A DNA stretch of 64,000 nucleotides from Globodera rostochiensis (taxonomy: Eukaryota > Nematoda > Chromadorea > Rhabditida > Heteroderidae): the NCBI GenBank assembly GCA_018350325.1, contig JAEVLN010000002.1, forward strand, positions 2,568,295 to 2,632,294, in the 5' to 3' direction. The notes under the pieces are model-generated. The model was not told where the DNA came from, ran no database searches, and saw nothing but the letters and a program-made list of their open reading frames with translations. Below, in pieces: positions 35,882 through 55,129 of this stretch (positions are counted from its first letter, which is position 1; every line of letters starts with the position of its first letter). Made by a program: the position numbers and the translations under genes.

Positions 35882-38272
35882 ATTGAAAGTATTAAATAGA
35901 AAAAAAAGAAAAACAAACCCAAAATTTATTAATTTTTTTGACTAAAACAGTCTTTTTTTCTTTTAATAATTTAGCCTGAGGGAATAATGGTAATGGTAAT
36001 TTGTGAAAGTGACACTTTTTGGTTCTTTTGGACGCATTTGCGCCGCCGGCGCCGCCGCATGAATTGGTGCAAAATTGGCATGACACGGCCGGCCGGACGG
36101 ACGGACTGATGAGGCCATTTTATTTGACATTTTCGGCTCCAAAAAATTGACAGAATGTCCAAAAAGTGCAAAAACAAAACAATATTTATGGCCTAATTTG
36201 TGTAATGAGAACAAATAATTTTTTTATGTAATTTTAATGCCATTTTTTTGGGCATTGTTTTTTGGCACTGTAAGGCACAAATTAATCAACCAAAGTGCCC
36301 TCCTTAACCTTTTGACCGTTTCTTCTTTGAATCAATAGCGTAAATACATAAATAAATGAATGGATTTTAGAAAGTAATAATTTTAATTAATTTACCATAA
36401 TTATTAAAATGAAATAAAATAGTGACAGAAACAAAAATTCAAAATGAGTAAATGGCCCTTTTCTTCAAAGTTTTGTTTTGTTAAATAATTTGTTTGCCCA
36501 CAAATTGTAAGTACTTATACTTTATACTTAAAGCTAACATTCGCCGGGGGGGGGCTTCAAAAGTCAAATATAATTGATCCCAATGGGAGGCAGGCAAAAG
36601 GTGGGAACAAAAAAGTTTTCTCTTTTTTGAAAACAAATTTTATACAATTGGAGGGATTGAGAATTATTTGCTTTTAATAAAATAGGTATATGTTAATTAG
36701 TGTAATTAATCAATAACAACAAAAAAGATTTAATTAATTAGTTGAAAATTAAATAAAATTAATTGCAATTCGCTCTCGAATAAACTAAGTTTTGCAAAGA
36801 GTTATTATTTTGTTGAATTTCTTTCAATTAATTAATTCAAAAAATGTTTTTGTTTTTATAATTTTATTTATTTTAAAATGCCCGCATTTTTTATTCTTCA
36901 GAATTTGCCGATTTGAATGAGAAGCCAGCCGGTTGCTTGCCCTCTGCTGAATCAAGCGCCCAATCAGCCGCCGCTCCCCGCGCATTTTTTGCACCCCATC
37001 AAATAAAATAATAATAATTAAATTATAATTGCCCCCCCCGCACAATAAATAAATAATTAATGCTCGCGCACAGTCACAAAAGTTCTTTCTTCGATCATTT
37101 AAATCAAATCCAATTCAATTCAATTAAGCATAAATTTGATAGTGTTCCAATTCCGATATTTGGGGCATCGAAAAGGGCGGGCGGCACGGCACGGCACTTT
37201 ATGGAGCGGGCGCACTTACAAAATATTTTTTTTTTTACAAATTTGAGGTGAAATAGGCCAAGAAAATTGCATAAAATACCAAAAAGCACTATAACTATAT
37301 TAAAATAATAAGTTTTCAAATTGAAATTTATAATTATTTTGTTATTTTACTTAAAGAGCTGAGTGGGGCTTCCTTCCGGGCAAATTATGCCAACTTTTAA
37401 CTTTTAATTTCTTCCCATTCAAAGAGCACAAAACCCAATTCATTTCATTTATTCATTTTAAATGTTTTTATTTAATTCCAATTTTGAAAGTAAAAACTAA
37501 AAACGAGTTTTTACGGAAGTTGTTTTCTCCGCCCCCAAAAGTCAAAATTGTCTGTCAACACTCGCATAATTGCCCAATAAACTTGCCAGCCGAGCCCAAA
37601 TAAATAAAAAAAAGAAGCAAAAATTGACCAATTTTTGTTCATGCAAAACATTTTAAAAATTTAAACAATTAAAATTAAAGTACAAAACAATTTAATAAAA
37701 TAAAATTTTAAATAGCAATTTACACTTTTAATAATAAAATGGCATTTTATTTTTTTCCAATTATTTTTTTCGCCGAAATTTCTCCACAAATAATAATATA
37801 ACAACAAAATCAGACGAAAATCCGATTAAAAACACTTTTCAACTGCGGCGGCACCCATTTTGACACGGAATTAATCTTATTTGGCGTTGTTTTGACCAAA
37901 TATTATTAAATTCAGCCTCAAATTGATCGTAAAAATGAGTCATTTTCCTCCTATAAAATAAGCAATTAATGCTTAATTTTATAATTAAACGACTAAATTT
38001 AATACAAGATTTAAATATAATTAAATTAATTACATTTTTAAAAGCTTTAGCAATCTTTTCAATTAAATTTATGCCGCAGATCAGAATTGAAGCTCTGCCG
38101 ACAGATTTGCGTCAACAAACATTCACACGCCAAAATGGACAGAATGCCAAAAATCGAAGGTAACAACAACATAAAATTGTCCATTACAGATAAACTGAAC
38201 GTGTACAAAAACATTTATTATATTTTGTTTAAATTTATTTTGGTGATGAACAAAATGAATTATTATTCATTC

Positions 38273-38461
38273 TAGGGTTGGTCCCCGTCCCCGAACCCCG
38301 ACTCTTTTTTTAGTCGGCGGGGTTTTCGTCCCCGACCCCGACTTTTTTAAATTTTTCGGGGTTTTTGCTGGGAAAAACCCCGACCCCGACTTTTTTGGTC
38401 GGGGACGAAAACCCCGACCCCAACTTTTCCCGCCCCCCCGAGGGGTCGGGGACCAACCCTA
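38273..38461. mobile_element. hAT-like MITE I, 189 bp
   Basis: Termini TAGGGTTGGTCCCCG / CGGGGACCAACCCTA; duplication ATTCATTC at 38265-38272 and 38462-38469. The interior iterates CCCCGAC. Confidence 0.93.
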
Positions 38462-38473
38462 ATTCATTCATAC

Positions 38474-38621
38474 CAGGGATGGGAATTTTGATCGCGATCG
38501 CGCGATCTTGATCGCATTTATCGCCTTTTTTGGGCAGATCGCCGATCGCGGATCGCCGTTAGCATTAAAAAAATTTGAGATCGCCGATCGCTTTTATTTC
38601 GACGCGATTACCCCATCCCTG
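38474..38621. mobile_element. hAT-like MITE J, 148 bp
   Basis: Termini CAGGGATGGG / CCCATCCCTG; duplication ATTCATAC at 38466-38473 and 38622-38629. The interior iterates GATCGC. Its target overlaps the right-hand duplication of MITE I. Confidence 0.92.
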
Positions 38622-38684
38622 ATTCATACAATCGCCCCATTTTTACGGTATTATTTTCCACCGTATCCGGCGCCTTGTTTTCAG

Positions 38685-44596
<5,912 letters not shown>

Positions 44597-44926
44597 TCAA
44601 AAAGAGCAAATTTGATCATTCCTTTTCTATTTTAAATTTTGAGTTTACACTAACTTTGAATAGATTTTTAAACAAAATTAATTAAAAAACGAAAGGGTCA
44701 ATTTAAAACAGATTTTAGGCGATTACATTTTCAGTTTTGTTGTAATTTTCTTAAGGATTTTACAAATTGAGAAATTAGGTGCCAAACTTCTCTAAAGCAT
44801 CAACAAAATTGGCACCAAAAAGTTTACTCCAAATCGGTAATTATGCGGGAAAAAACGATTTTGAGGCTTAACTTTCTAAAAAGTCTATTCGTAAAATAAA
44901 GGGGCGGGGGCTATGATTATTTTAAC

Positions 44927-45013
44927 TAGAGCCCGGTCGAGACGAGAATCTAGTCTCGAGATCTCGAAAAGTCTCGACTCGAGATCTCGCTCGAAGCTCA
45001 AGTCCGGGCTCTA
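44927..45013. mobile_element. hAT-like MITE H, 87 bp
   Basis: Termini TAGAGCCCGGTCGAGACG / CAAGTCCGGGCTCTA; duplication ATTTTAAC at 44919-44926 and 45014-45021. It is a short relative of MITE G with fewer internal units, downstream of PTR. Confidence 0.93.
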
Positions 45014-47977
45014 ATTTTAACTCTTTCTGATGACTAATCTGCCGAACTTTAACCTTTCCATGCATTGGCATTGGCACGAATATATTTTGGCTTTTTTGGG
45101 TTTATTTTTTTTAGTCGGTGCCGTTCTGGTCTCCACATTTTCTGCCCCCTCCCCCCCCCCACTCATTACATTTTCACCCATTCCTTTTGACTCTTCTTTT
45201 ATGGGTTCTTCTCCTCCCCCGGGGGGCTTTGCTCTGTCCGTCTCCGGGGGTTGGTGTGCCGTGCCGTCCCGTCATGCTCATTGCCGTTCCATTTTTGTTT
45301 CGGCATTTACTCTGAGAGGCAGGCAATTCCGGCACAAGTTCAAAGTGTGGAACGGCCAACAGTGCTCGGGACAATTCAGTTCCAATTAAATTAAGAACTT
45401 AACCGCTTTTATTTGGCGCAAAATTAAATTGAAAACGTTTAAATTTTTTGTATATCGCTGTTTAGTGCCAAAGGTGAAGCAAATGCGCAAAATTAAAATA
45501 AAAAATTAAATATTTAACAAAGTAAAACAAAATTGGCTTTAAAGGCTTTAGAGTATTTAGTAATCGTTTTCAAAATTTCGAAATAGGTTTTAAAACTTTG
45601 GGACTGAGTTGGCTGGGACTCAGATGCCCGCAACTGTAAAGGAGATGAATTCATCGGATGGCACGGCACATTTGGGGGGAGCGGCATCCATTGGAACATT
45701 CATTCATTATGCCAAATGAGCGAGCCCAATCGGCGGCACAAAGACAGAAAAAGCTGCAGCCCGAGGCTATAAACGGAAAAAGATGCCTCGGGCAATGCAA
45801 ATGGCACATTCTGTCGGGGCTTTTCGCCCAAACACTGCGAGCGAATGGCATTCGAATAATTTGATTTTTATGCAGTAATTAGTTTGCCGACACTTCAAAT
45901 TTAACAGATTTTAAATTTTTTAAAAATAATAAAGCAAATCGCACTTTTTTACTTGCTTATTGGTCGCTGCCTGCTTATCTTCTTCGTTTTTGCCAATTTC
46001 CAATCCATTCCATTGGCCAAGCAAAAGTGCCGTCCTCGTCGCCATTGCTCCTTCCTCCCCCCAGGGCATTGAAGTCCCCTCTCCCCTTGGGGCACGGCAC
46101 TTTTCGTCTCCATTTGCATAAATTAATACTCTTTCAGGGCAATGGACGAGACTCTCTCTTTCCGCGAATGGGGCTGATGGCGCGGCATCCCTCTCATAAA
46201 CACTCGAATGAAAGTTGTGAAGTTGAGGGAATTTTATGTTCTTTTTTTTTTTGTTGTAATTTTGTCTGAGAAATTTTCAATTTAAAATTTAAATTACCTA
46301 TCCATTTTTGTAGACAATAATCACTTAAATCAAACAAAAACAAAACCAATTTGAATGTTGGGGCATTCAGTTTTGGCGTGCCGTTCCCTCCCTCCCCCTC
46401 TCTCGGCGCCAATATTCATGCACTTCCGCGCCGCCAAATTGATCCGGCCAAAAAAGAGCTCATTTCTGCTGAATGCCACGGCCCTTCTCATCTTTCATTG
46501 TGCCAAATCCACTTTCACTCACTTTGGCCAAATTTAAAACAAAAATCGATTTTTGTCTTTAAAACCCCCGCGGCCCCCCCCCCCCAAAAAACCCCTTAGG
46601 CGCCGCGCCGCTCCGCTGCTCTTTTTAAGCCCGTCTTTGTCTCGGCTTTTGTCTCTTTTTGGGTGGCCTAAAGAACGCCAATTCTTTCTTCGTTCATTTA
46701 TTTGTTCTTTCCGCTTTTGGGGGATAAACCAAAAATTAATTTTAATCCTTTTAAAAATTAAATTTCTATTTTACATGGAAAGTCCTAATTTGGTTAAAAA
46801 ATTTAATTATAAACCTCCTCACAACTTTTATTATTATTATTATTATTACTTTCTTTAATTATAAAGACCAAAATTCGGTGACGGCGATAATTAGCAAATA
46901 ATTAATATAAATTGTCTCATTATCATCCAATATCCTTCAATTCATTTGCTGTTCCTCATTAGACACTTCGTTTTTGCAGCTGTCCCGTCCAAAATCGATC
47001 GGACACCCCCTCCGGGGCTTTCCGGGGGTTTAAGGCCCAACAAATGAATATCTGGAGACGGAAGAGGAATTGGTCTAACCCACAATTTACGAATTCGACC
47101 ATAAAATGGCATCCAAAGAATGCCAAAGTCCGTTTAGATGCCAAAAATGATTGCTTTAATTTTAATCTTTTTTTGATTATGAAATTGTTGTGCTTTTATG
47201 AAAAGAGTCAATTTTAATGGTCTCCAAAAGTATGCTTTCATCGCCTGGGGGTCTGTCTAATGATTGTTTTTTCCTTCTGATTTAATCAGCCTTCCAATCG
47301 ATGGCCTCGTGCTGCTGATTTGGGCCCGGATTTGAGAGAAGTGATTTAGTGGCAGAATTTAGATATTTTATTGAGCGCCTCGGGCGAAATGCCTCCCCCC
47401 CCCCAGCAGTGAGTGTGACAAGTGTTCTTTTCCCCATCCCCCCCCCGGGGCAGCAAGCAAAAATTCCTTTTCAATTTTTGCGAGGAATTTTTAAAAAATA
47501 AAAAATGTTTGCACCGAAATTCTGGCGAATTGCAGCAGAAAACTATGTCAAATGTGTGCTTGATCCTTGGCCTTTTTTCTTTAAAAATGTTTAAATCGCC
47601 ACTTTTACTAAACATTGAAATGCGTTCTTTTTAATATTTCACATTTTCGTGTATTTAAATGCTTCACAAAAGTTTATTTAGTCGGCAGAGAAATCTCACC
47701 AAATTCAATTTATTTTCTCGGCGGCAAAATATCGTTTTTACGGTTTTTTTGTTGTCGTGAGGACCGCCACACATTTGAAGAGCAATTTTCTCTGAAGACG
47801 AAAGCCTTCCCCCCGGCGCCTTAAGCCCCGGAGGGGTTGGTTATGTGACGCGCCTTTTGAAACGGCGGCAAATCAATTGCCGGCGGCGCTTCAAAAATTG
47901 CGTCATTAAAAAGGCTTTTGACTTGGCTTTGTTTGAAGGCGCTTTCGTTCCGATAATTTGAACAATTCGGCACCGGT

Positions 47978-48091
47978 CAGGGGTGGTCAAAATTTCGTTT
48001 TTGTTTTTGAGTTTTTCGTCTTCTGTTTTCGTGGCTTTTTGGGTGGGTTTCATTTTCGAAAATGAACACTTTCTGTTTTTGACCACCCCTG
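47978..48091. mobile_element. hAT-like MITE M, 114 bp
   Basis: Termini CAGGGGTGGTCAAAA / TTTTTGACCACCCCTG; duplication GCACCGGT at 47970-47977 and 48092-48099. The interior has TTTTCG-type iterations. Confidence 0.92.
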
Positions 48092-48230
48092 GCACCGGTT
48101 TGGTGCCACCAGAAGCCCCACCCCAACCAAATTGCCGGTTAGCAATGAGCCATAATTATTACAGAGAAAAGGCCTTTTCCCCAATCAGAGAGACAGGCAC
48201 TTGGGCCTCCTAATTTGGCCACTTAAAATA

Positions 48231-48508
48231 GAATGCTATTAATAAACATTTTGGCTTTTACAATTATATTCGTTTTTAACCTTTTTTTGCGCTTGAACAC
48301 CTTTAAAATGTTCTAAAAACGTCCATTTAAAGTTTTGGCCATTTACTTAAAGCGCAGTGCCATTCTTTTCATTTTAATTCTTAACAAAATGTGTTTAAAG
48401 TTTAAAGAGAATGCTATTAATAAATATTTTGCCTTTTAGAATTATTTGTTTTTAACCTTTTTTTGCGCTGAACAAATTTAAAATGTTCTAAAAACGTCCA
48501 TTTAAAGT
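48231..48508. repeat. Direct duplication, ~100 bp copies
   Basis: GAATGCTATTAATAAA, then TTTTTAACCTTTTTTTGCGC and TGTTCTAAAAACGTCCATTT, occur at 48231-48335 and again from 48409 to 48508 with small changes. Spacing is about 178 bp. Confidence 0.85.
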
Positions 48509-50524
48509 GCCGTGCCGTCCTTTCATTACGCCGACCATTCGTTCGTTCATTAACCGCCCATTCATTCGTTCATTTTGACAACTTCAAAAATGTTAATGCG
48601 CAAAGTTTGGGCATTGTTTCTCGATGCCATCGATCGCCCTTTTATTCCCCCAACGGCATTTTGGCATTTTTGTGTATTATTAGAGGCTTTTCAAAAGGTT
48701 TATTTATTATGTGGCAAACGAACACTTTTTCTGTCCCGTCACTTTGATATGTTCCCGTCATAATTAATTAGGCATTCCATCAAACAGAAGCTAAGCCGGG
48801 CCCCGGGACGGGACACAGCTTCAGCAAGCATTTCCCCGTATAAGCCTTCATTAAAAATTGAAATTAATCCAAAAATATATTTTCGATTTTCGAATAAATC
48901 AAAAAATATCAATTTTATTTGGAATCTTGCGTTTTAAAATTTAAATTATTCCCATCTATTTTAGTCTATTTTTAATTCAACGATTAGAAATTAAAGTTAT
49001 TCGAATAGGACTCTAAAAAATACTATTCTAAAATCTCCACAATTATTAAAGATTTTTTAAAAAGAAAAATCTGAATATTTTTTTTTAAAAACATTTAGTT
49101 TAAAAAGAATCTTTCTTTAAAATTGGTTTTCTTCACTTTTTTTGCTTCATTAATTCTTTCACTATTCTCAGTCTGGCTTTAGCTTTTACGTTTGGCCCAT
49201 TTTTATGCGTTAAATCAACCGATAAACCGGCATATTTCTTCAACAAATTTGCTAAAAATTTGAAAATTGTCTATTTTCAGAGTATAAAAAAGTTGTAATA
49301 ATATTAAAATTATGATTATATAAATGCGTATTTCCAGTCATATTTCACAAAATTATCTTCAAAATTTGCACAATGTCGTCCATGTTCCCCTCATTTGTGC
49401 CTTGCGGCGACAGAAGTGAAGGGCCCTGAAGAGATTTTTGCCCGAGGCAATTTCTGTGCTCTCTGCCCCCCGCGCTCTCGCCGTCTGGCCTCCCCCATTC
49501 CCACGCGCATTGTCCCCTCCTCGCTGTCTGTGCACGCAAATTTCGCCGATTTTTTGCCTCCGGCAAAATTTAACAGTGCCTCCACCCCTGCGGCGTCATT
49601 TTCGCTGGAGAAATGGGCTCTGTCGCAGCGTGGCTTCCGTTTGCCAGGTAACCGAATTTAAATGCTGCGACTCTCCCCTGGGGGGGGGGGGGGGGGAAGG
49701 GGAGACATTTAAACACAATTAGCCAATTTTGGCATAATTAAGCCATAATTGAGTGTTCTTTGTGTTGAGTATGAATTTTTTGTTACTAATTATCCCAAAT
49801 TTTGTAAGGGCCGCCGCCATCGGATGGGTGCCAATCGCCCGGTCATCGTTGCCGAAGCCGCCCGCCGCAATTCAGGCAAGTTTCAGACTTTGGCTTTGAT
49901 CCGTCCGTCCCGGCACTTTTGGAGTCCTCAGAGTCTCCAAAATGCCAAAGACATTTTTGATGGCTAATATTTTGCCGGATTCACTTTTCGTGCCCGTTTT
50001 GCCGCCTCGTCGGCATTTGCTTTGTTCCCATAAACGCCGTCTTTTTTTCGTCCGCTTTATTGGCCCCGCGATTAATTTGTTGGCAGCCCCTGCGGGCATT
50101 TGTTCGGCCTTCATTTTAATCACCCCATTCTTTCACCAATCTCTCGAAAAAGCTGAACAATTGTCAAAAACGTGCTTCGATAACCAAACCAACCCGTTAA
50201 ATTTCCCTGATCATTGATCATGTGAAAGTGAATTGGCAACGGGGAAAATATTCGAGCCGTCGGATCGGATCAATTATCATTTTTTGATAAAAAAAGTTTC
50301 CCAAAATCACTACAAATTGTCAAAATGTTTGCAGAAAGCATCTTCAGCAAAACTTCTTAAACAAAATAAATATATTTTTGTCAAATTTAACCAAAAAAAT
50401 TTGAGCCGTAAGAAAATGCGGAATTTGTTCAAATGCACAAAAACATAAAATAAAATAAAATCCCCCAAAAACCGCGAAAATCTTTTCAACTCGGCCCGTT
50501 TTTAATGCTTATTCGCATTTGGAA

Positions 50525-53500
50525 ATGGTTATTTGGCCGACATCGGGTCAAAACCAGCGCCGATACTTGCCCATTCATCGTATCACAGCGAACAAAATTT
50601 GTTTGAAGGCCAAAGAACTGGTGGTTGACCATGTTGGGGATGTTCGGCTGGCCATCAACGTGTCCGGGGTTGGCATTTTGTTTTTAAATATTTAATTTAG
50701 CATCTTTTACACATAAAATATAAACAAATTAAATAATAATTAGTGAATTAAAAAAATACCCGAAAAATTTAGCGCCGTTTCGAGACATGGAAATACACTT
50801 TGGAGCGATTTCCCGAGACATTGTTGGGCTCCACCGAAAAGGAGTTCTTCTACGACGAGGCGGCCGGCGAGTACTTCTTTGACCGGGATCCTGAACTGTT
50901 CCGGCACATCTTGGCCTTCTACAGGACGGGCAAACTTCACTACCCAAAGGTAAAAGCGATAAAATTTGAAAATAAAATTTATCGATGGAATTGAAATTTA
51001 TTTAAAAAATAATAATCCTTTTAATTTCAACAATTTTTGCATTTGCACAGACTGAATGTTTGGTCGCCTACGATGATGAGTTGGCCTTTTTTGGCATAAT
51101 GCCAGATTTGATCAGCGATTGTGAGTGCTAATTGCTTTGAAGTGAAATTAAATAGCAGAAATTCGGAATATCAAAAGGCTGTTACGAGGACTACAAGGAC
51201 AAGAAGCGGGAAAACCAGGAGCGTCTGATGGAGGAGCGCATTGACGCGCCGGACAAACGCAAAAAGGACTTAACGCTGCAGGTGGGCGCCGGGGGGGGGG
51301 ATTATGTAAAAGATCCCAAATTAGCGCCGGGGGTGTGTAAAAGTAGCGCCGGGGGGGTATGTAAAAAATTCCAAATTAGCGCCGGAGGGGGGGGGGGGGA
51401 TTATGAAAAGATCCCAAATTAGCGCCGGGGGTGTGTAAAAGTAGCGCCGGGGGGTATGTAAAAAATTCTAAATTAGCGCCGGGGGGGGATTATGTAAAAA
51501 ATTCCAAATTAGCGCCGGGGGTGGTAAAAGAGCGCCGGGGGGTATGTAAAAAAATTCTAAATTAGCGCCGGGGGGGGGATTATGTAAAAAATTCCAAATT
51601 AGCGCCGGGGGTGTGTAAAAGTAGCGCCGGGGGGGGGTATGTAAAAAATTCCAAATTAGCGCCGGAGGGGGGCTCGGATTATGTAACGGATTTCAAATTA
51701 TTTATACTCATTTTTTGCATTTTTGAGCTTTCCTATTTGCGGAATTTTGCTGCTAATGCGGATTTTAAGGAAGGCTTTGATATGGATTTAAGCACATTTT
51801 AATCCCCGGGGACTTAAAATGATCAGATCAAATCGATTGCTAAGCATAAAATGTCCCATTTCTTTTCTTTTAATTAAATGCCCATTAAATAATTGTGCAA
51901 TTTCAGCAAAAGCTTTGGACAGCATTTGAGGTAAGTAAAAGAAGAATGTTCAATTTTTAATAATATTTATTTCAATTTTATTATTAAACAAAAATTATAA
52001 TTTTAACCACCAGAACCCGCACACTTCCTCCGTGGCGTTGGTGTTCTATTACGTGACCGGCTTCTTCATCGCCGTTTCGGTGCTGTGCAATATTATCGAA
52101 ACAATTCCATGCAAATATTTGGCCAACAATGTGCCAATCACCTGCGGCGATCTCTACGAAAAACAGGTGGTGGCCTCAAAATTTTGTGTATAATTTTTGA
52201 TCTTCAATAAAATAACGAAAAGCTTTTCATTGTTTAAATTTGTGCAGTTTTTTGTGCTGGACACGGCCTGTGTGATCATCTTCACCGTTGAGTACATGCT
52301 GCGGCTGTTTGCGGCGCCCGATCGTTGCAAATTCCTCCGCTCAATTATGTCCCTAATCGATGTGGTGGCCATTCTGCCCTATTACATTGGCCTCGGACTT
52401 CAGGTCCTTCTAATTAGATTCTTTTAGCTCCAATAAATTAATGTTTCAAAAAATATTGAATTAAATTTTAGGCATTTTCCCATTTTTTTATGGAATAGAA
52501 TTGTCAAATAAAATGTTTTCTTTTTTTTTCATAATCAAATTTAAACAAATTATATGGTTACCTACACTCGGTTTGCCTCCGTTACGTTTTGACAATGTTA
52601 CGTTTTTTGAATGATTTTGAGGTCAAAAAGATTCCGAACAAATTTTGGAATCGAAAACCCTTCGAATTCGGGTCCGGGCTTCGAAATTGATCGAAATTTA
52701 AGTTTTTGATGGGTTGGCAAAATGTAACAATTTTTGTTGGGGTGGCAAAACGTACGGACACCAAATTATATTTTTGCCTATATTCAGGAAAACAAAGACG
52801 TCAGTGGCGCGTTTGTCACTTTGAGGGTGTTCAGAGTATTTCGGGTCTTCAAATTTTCCAGGTAAAGCAAATTAGTTTTGTAATTACCGAACTAATTACC
52901 CCGTTTTGTAATTACCGCACTAATTACCCCCCCCCCCTCCAGGCATTCCCAAGGGTTGCGCATTCTCGGGTACACGCTGAAGTCGTGCGCTTCTGAGCTC
53001 GGCTTCCTGGTCTTCTCGCTGGCCATGGCCATCATCATCTTCTCAACCATCATTTACTACACTGAAAAACGGGTGCGTAAAGCAACATTTGTGGCACAAA
53101 TGCCAAAAATAAAAACATTTTTGATTTATTTAAAAATATTTTTATTTTATTTAGGTCCCCGACACGAGGTTCACCTCCATTCCCGCCGCCTTTTGGTATA
53201 CAATTGTCACACTAACCACGCTGGGCTACGGTGACTTTGTGCCGCATACTGTACATTCTGCACATTATTAAAGAATACATTTAGTTCTCCGAAAGTGTTA
53301 ATTAAATTTTTAAAAATTCGAATTGCAAAAAAATTAAACATTTTTTAAATTGCCATAAGTGTGCCGAAAATTAAAAAAAAATTGTTTTGTTTTTTTGCAG
53401 GTAATGGGCAAAATTGTTGGCGGCATTTGTTCGCTGAGCGGCGTGCTGGTAATTGCGTTGCCGGTGCCCGTCATTGTGTCCAATTTCTCGCGCATTTATC

Positions 53501-55129
53501 ACCAAAATCAGCGGGCGGACAAACGCAAAGCGCAAAAGGCAAAAAGATTTTTTGAGAAAGAATTTCGAACATTTAAATTTTTAAAAAACAACAAAAAAAA
53601 GATCCATTAAAGAAAGGACAAAAAACATCAAAAATTTCATGGCAATTGGAAGTGCCAAAAATGTTCATTGAAATTCACTAAAATATGTAAAAATTCTCGG
53701 GAATTGAACTTTACTGAGAATCGAGAACCGAGACCGAGACTCTCGAGCATCCCTAGTGTAGAGACCGTTTAAGCGCAACAAACATTTCAGAAAGCGCGGA
53801 TGGCACGCATTCGTCTCGTCAAGAACGCTTCAGGCCAAGCACTCGTGATCAAGAAGCGTGCGCACGAGGCGCGCATGCACGACTTTGACCAGGGACTGCT
53901 GGGGGCCGAGGCGCTGAAGGACGAGGACATTTTCGAGCTGCAACACCACCATTTGCTGATGTGCCTGGAGAAGGCAACGGTTGGCACACATTTTTGATGA
54001 CAAATTTTTGCAAAACAATTAAATCTGCTAACAACAAAATTTATGGCAATTTTTTACGACAAATTGTAGGAACGCGATGCTTTGCAGCAGGACGAAATGG
54101 ACGTGGAAAGCCAGCGCGAGCTGTTGGAGGCCACCAGCAGCACTCCGCCGCCCGCCAGTCCGATGTCTGTCCGCTTCCCGTCAGGTGGCGCCCTGGCGGA
54201 ATACTTTCCGCGCGGGTGGCTTGAGCAGCTACGACGGCACGGTGCCGAATGCAGTTGGTGCAGTTGTTGCAGAAGACAACGGCACATACATCGACGGGGC
54301 GGAAGCAGTGCCAACAGCAGCAGGCGAAGCGACAACAGAGAGGGCAAAGGTGTGCAATTCGTTCAGCTAGATCAGTTGTCGTTTCGTCATTCAGTCTGAT
54401 CATTCAAAAGATTTTTAAAGTGCCCGAGATGAACATGTGCCAGCAGCATCATGCACTGCACCACCAATGCATGCACACCGGCAAGCATTCACTGCACATG
54501 CATTCAGGCACTACCGCAACAACATCAGTCACAACGCCACAAGACGACGACTTGGAGGAGGGCATTCCGTTGCAGAGCAACAACAGCAACTTTCGATTTG
54601 GTAAAAAACAAACCAAAATTATCGAAAAGCTTTAATTGTCAAATTGCATAAATAAGCAAAAAACATGTTAATTTCAATTTAATAGAATTAAATTTTTGTA
54701 TTTCTATTGTGATTTTAATTTAAAATATTTACAAAAAGATTTGTTAAATGTTTTTAGAGATATTTAAATTTAGCCAATTCTTCGCCTCCGCCGCCTATTC
54801 GCATTGTTGTGTCGGAGGAGAATGATCCGGCACTGGACGACGACATCGACGACGACGACGATGGCGACGAATTGTTGCGCGGTGATGCGGACGATGAGAG
54901 GCGGAAGAGTTCGACGGACGAGGAGCGGGAGCAGGCGACGACGGACGAGCGGACGCGTCGGAGGCGGCACAACAGTTCATCCGGAAGAAGCACTCCGGCC
55001 GGGCGTAAGAGACGCAAACGGCGCGGCGGCTGGACGGATCGGAAGGACGCAAATGGAAGGGAAGAAGAGGAAGAAGAAGACGAGGAGGAAGAGGAGGAGG
55101 AGGCGGAAGAATGCGTGTCCAGTCTTTGA
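50525..55129 (+). CDS. shl-1: Shal-type (Kv4) voltage-gated potassium channel, 756 aa
   Basis: A-type K+ channel alpha subunit. Exons 50525..50668, 50773..50949, 51051..51120, 51178..51281, 51907..51930, 52014..52166, 52248..52403, 52788..52861, 52943..53072, 53155..53250, 53401..53538, 53791..53979, 54070..54349, 54421..54600, 54774..55129 (757 codons). T1 domain [40 protein letters not shown] with the Zn ligands H..C..CC (KLHYPK, TECL, CCYEDY). S4 is [15 protein letters not shown], the pore filter TLGYGD, S6 ends [20 protein letters not shown], and the Shal C-terminal mark is [19 protein letters not shown]. The intron after 53538 is GC-AG (AG|GCAAAA). The last exon is acidic/Arg-rich and ends inside the first unit of a 132-bp minisatellite (tail AEECVSSL). 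The N-terminal ~20 residues lack the hydrophobic KChIP-binding start of vertebrate Kv4. Confidence 0.95.
51282..51690. repeat. G-rich tandem repeat in a Kv4 intron
   Basis: Ten or more units alternate TTAGCGCCGGGGG with TATGTAAAAAATTCCAAA, beginning at the donor of exon 51178..51281. Confidence 0.92.
52555..52762. mobile_element. Possible hAT-like MITE P, 208 bp
   Basis: Perfect 8-bp duplication AAATTATA at 52547-52554 and 52763-52770. The termini are only roughly inverted (TGGTTACCTAC... and ...CGTACGGACACC), with internal TTACGTTTT / AAAACGTA blocks. It is in a Kv4 intron. Confidence 0.65.
53692..53755. mobile_element. Truncated MITE of the B/E family
   Basis: The right end is intact (CTCTCGAGCATCCCTA) with GAGACC iterations, but no left terminus or target duplication. 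It is in the GC-AG intron of the Kv4 gene. Confidence 0.75.

Larger units (their letters stand above)
35658..38684. other. Intergenic, AT-rich, three MITEs
   Basis: Between the divergent channel and PTR genes. It contains MITE L (35713-35881), adjacent MITEs I and J (38273-38461, 38474-38621) and otherwise AT-rich DNA with no supportable exon. A short ATG-starting frame near 38130 followed by a GT donor could be a leader exon of the PTR gene, but it is out of phase with the next exon. Confidence 0.55.
44597..50524. other. Long gene-free stretch between PTR and Kv4
   Basis: About 5.9 kb with no exon I can support. It contains MITE H (44927-45013), MITE M (47978-48091), a ~178-bp direct duplication (48231-48508), C/G-run pockets (45150, 46570, 47395, 49680) and AT-rich DNA. 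Pro/Ser-rich open frames near 45100-45400 and 46350-46700 lack splice support or homology. Confidence 0.55.

Noticed and set aside
38130..38161. Short ATG frame (MDRMPKIE) as first exon of the PTR gene
   Set aside because: Its donor phase does not match the next exon in the frame that encodes the conserved N-terminus.
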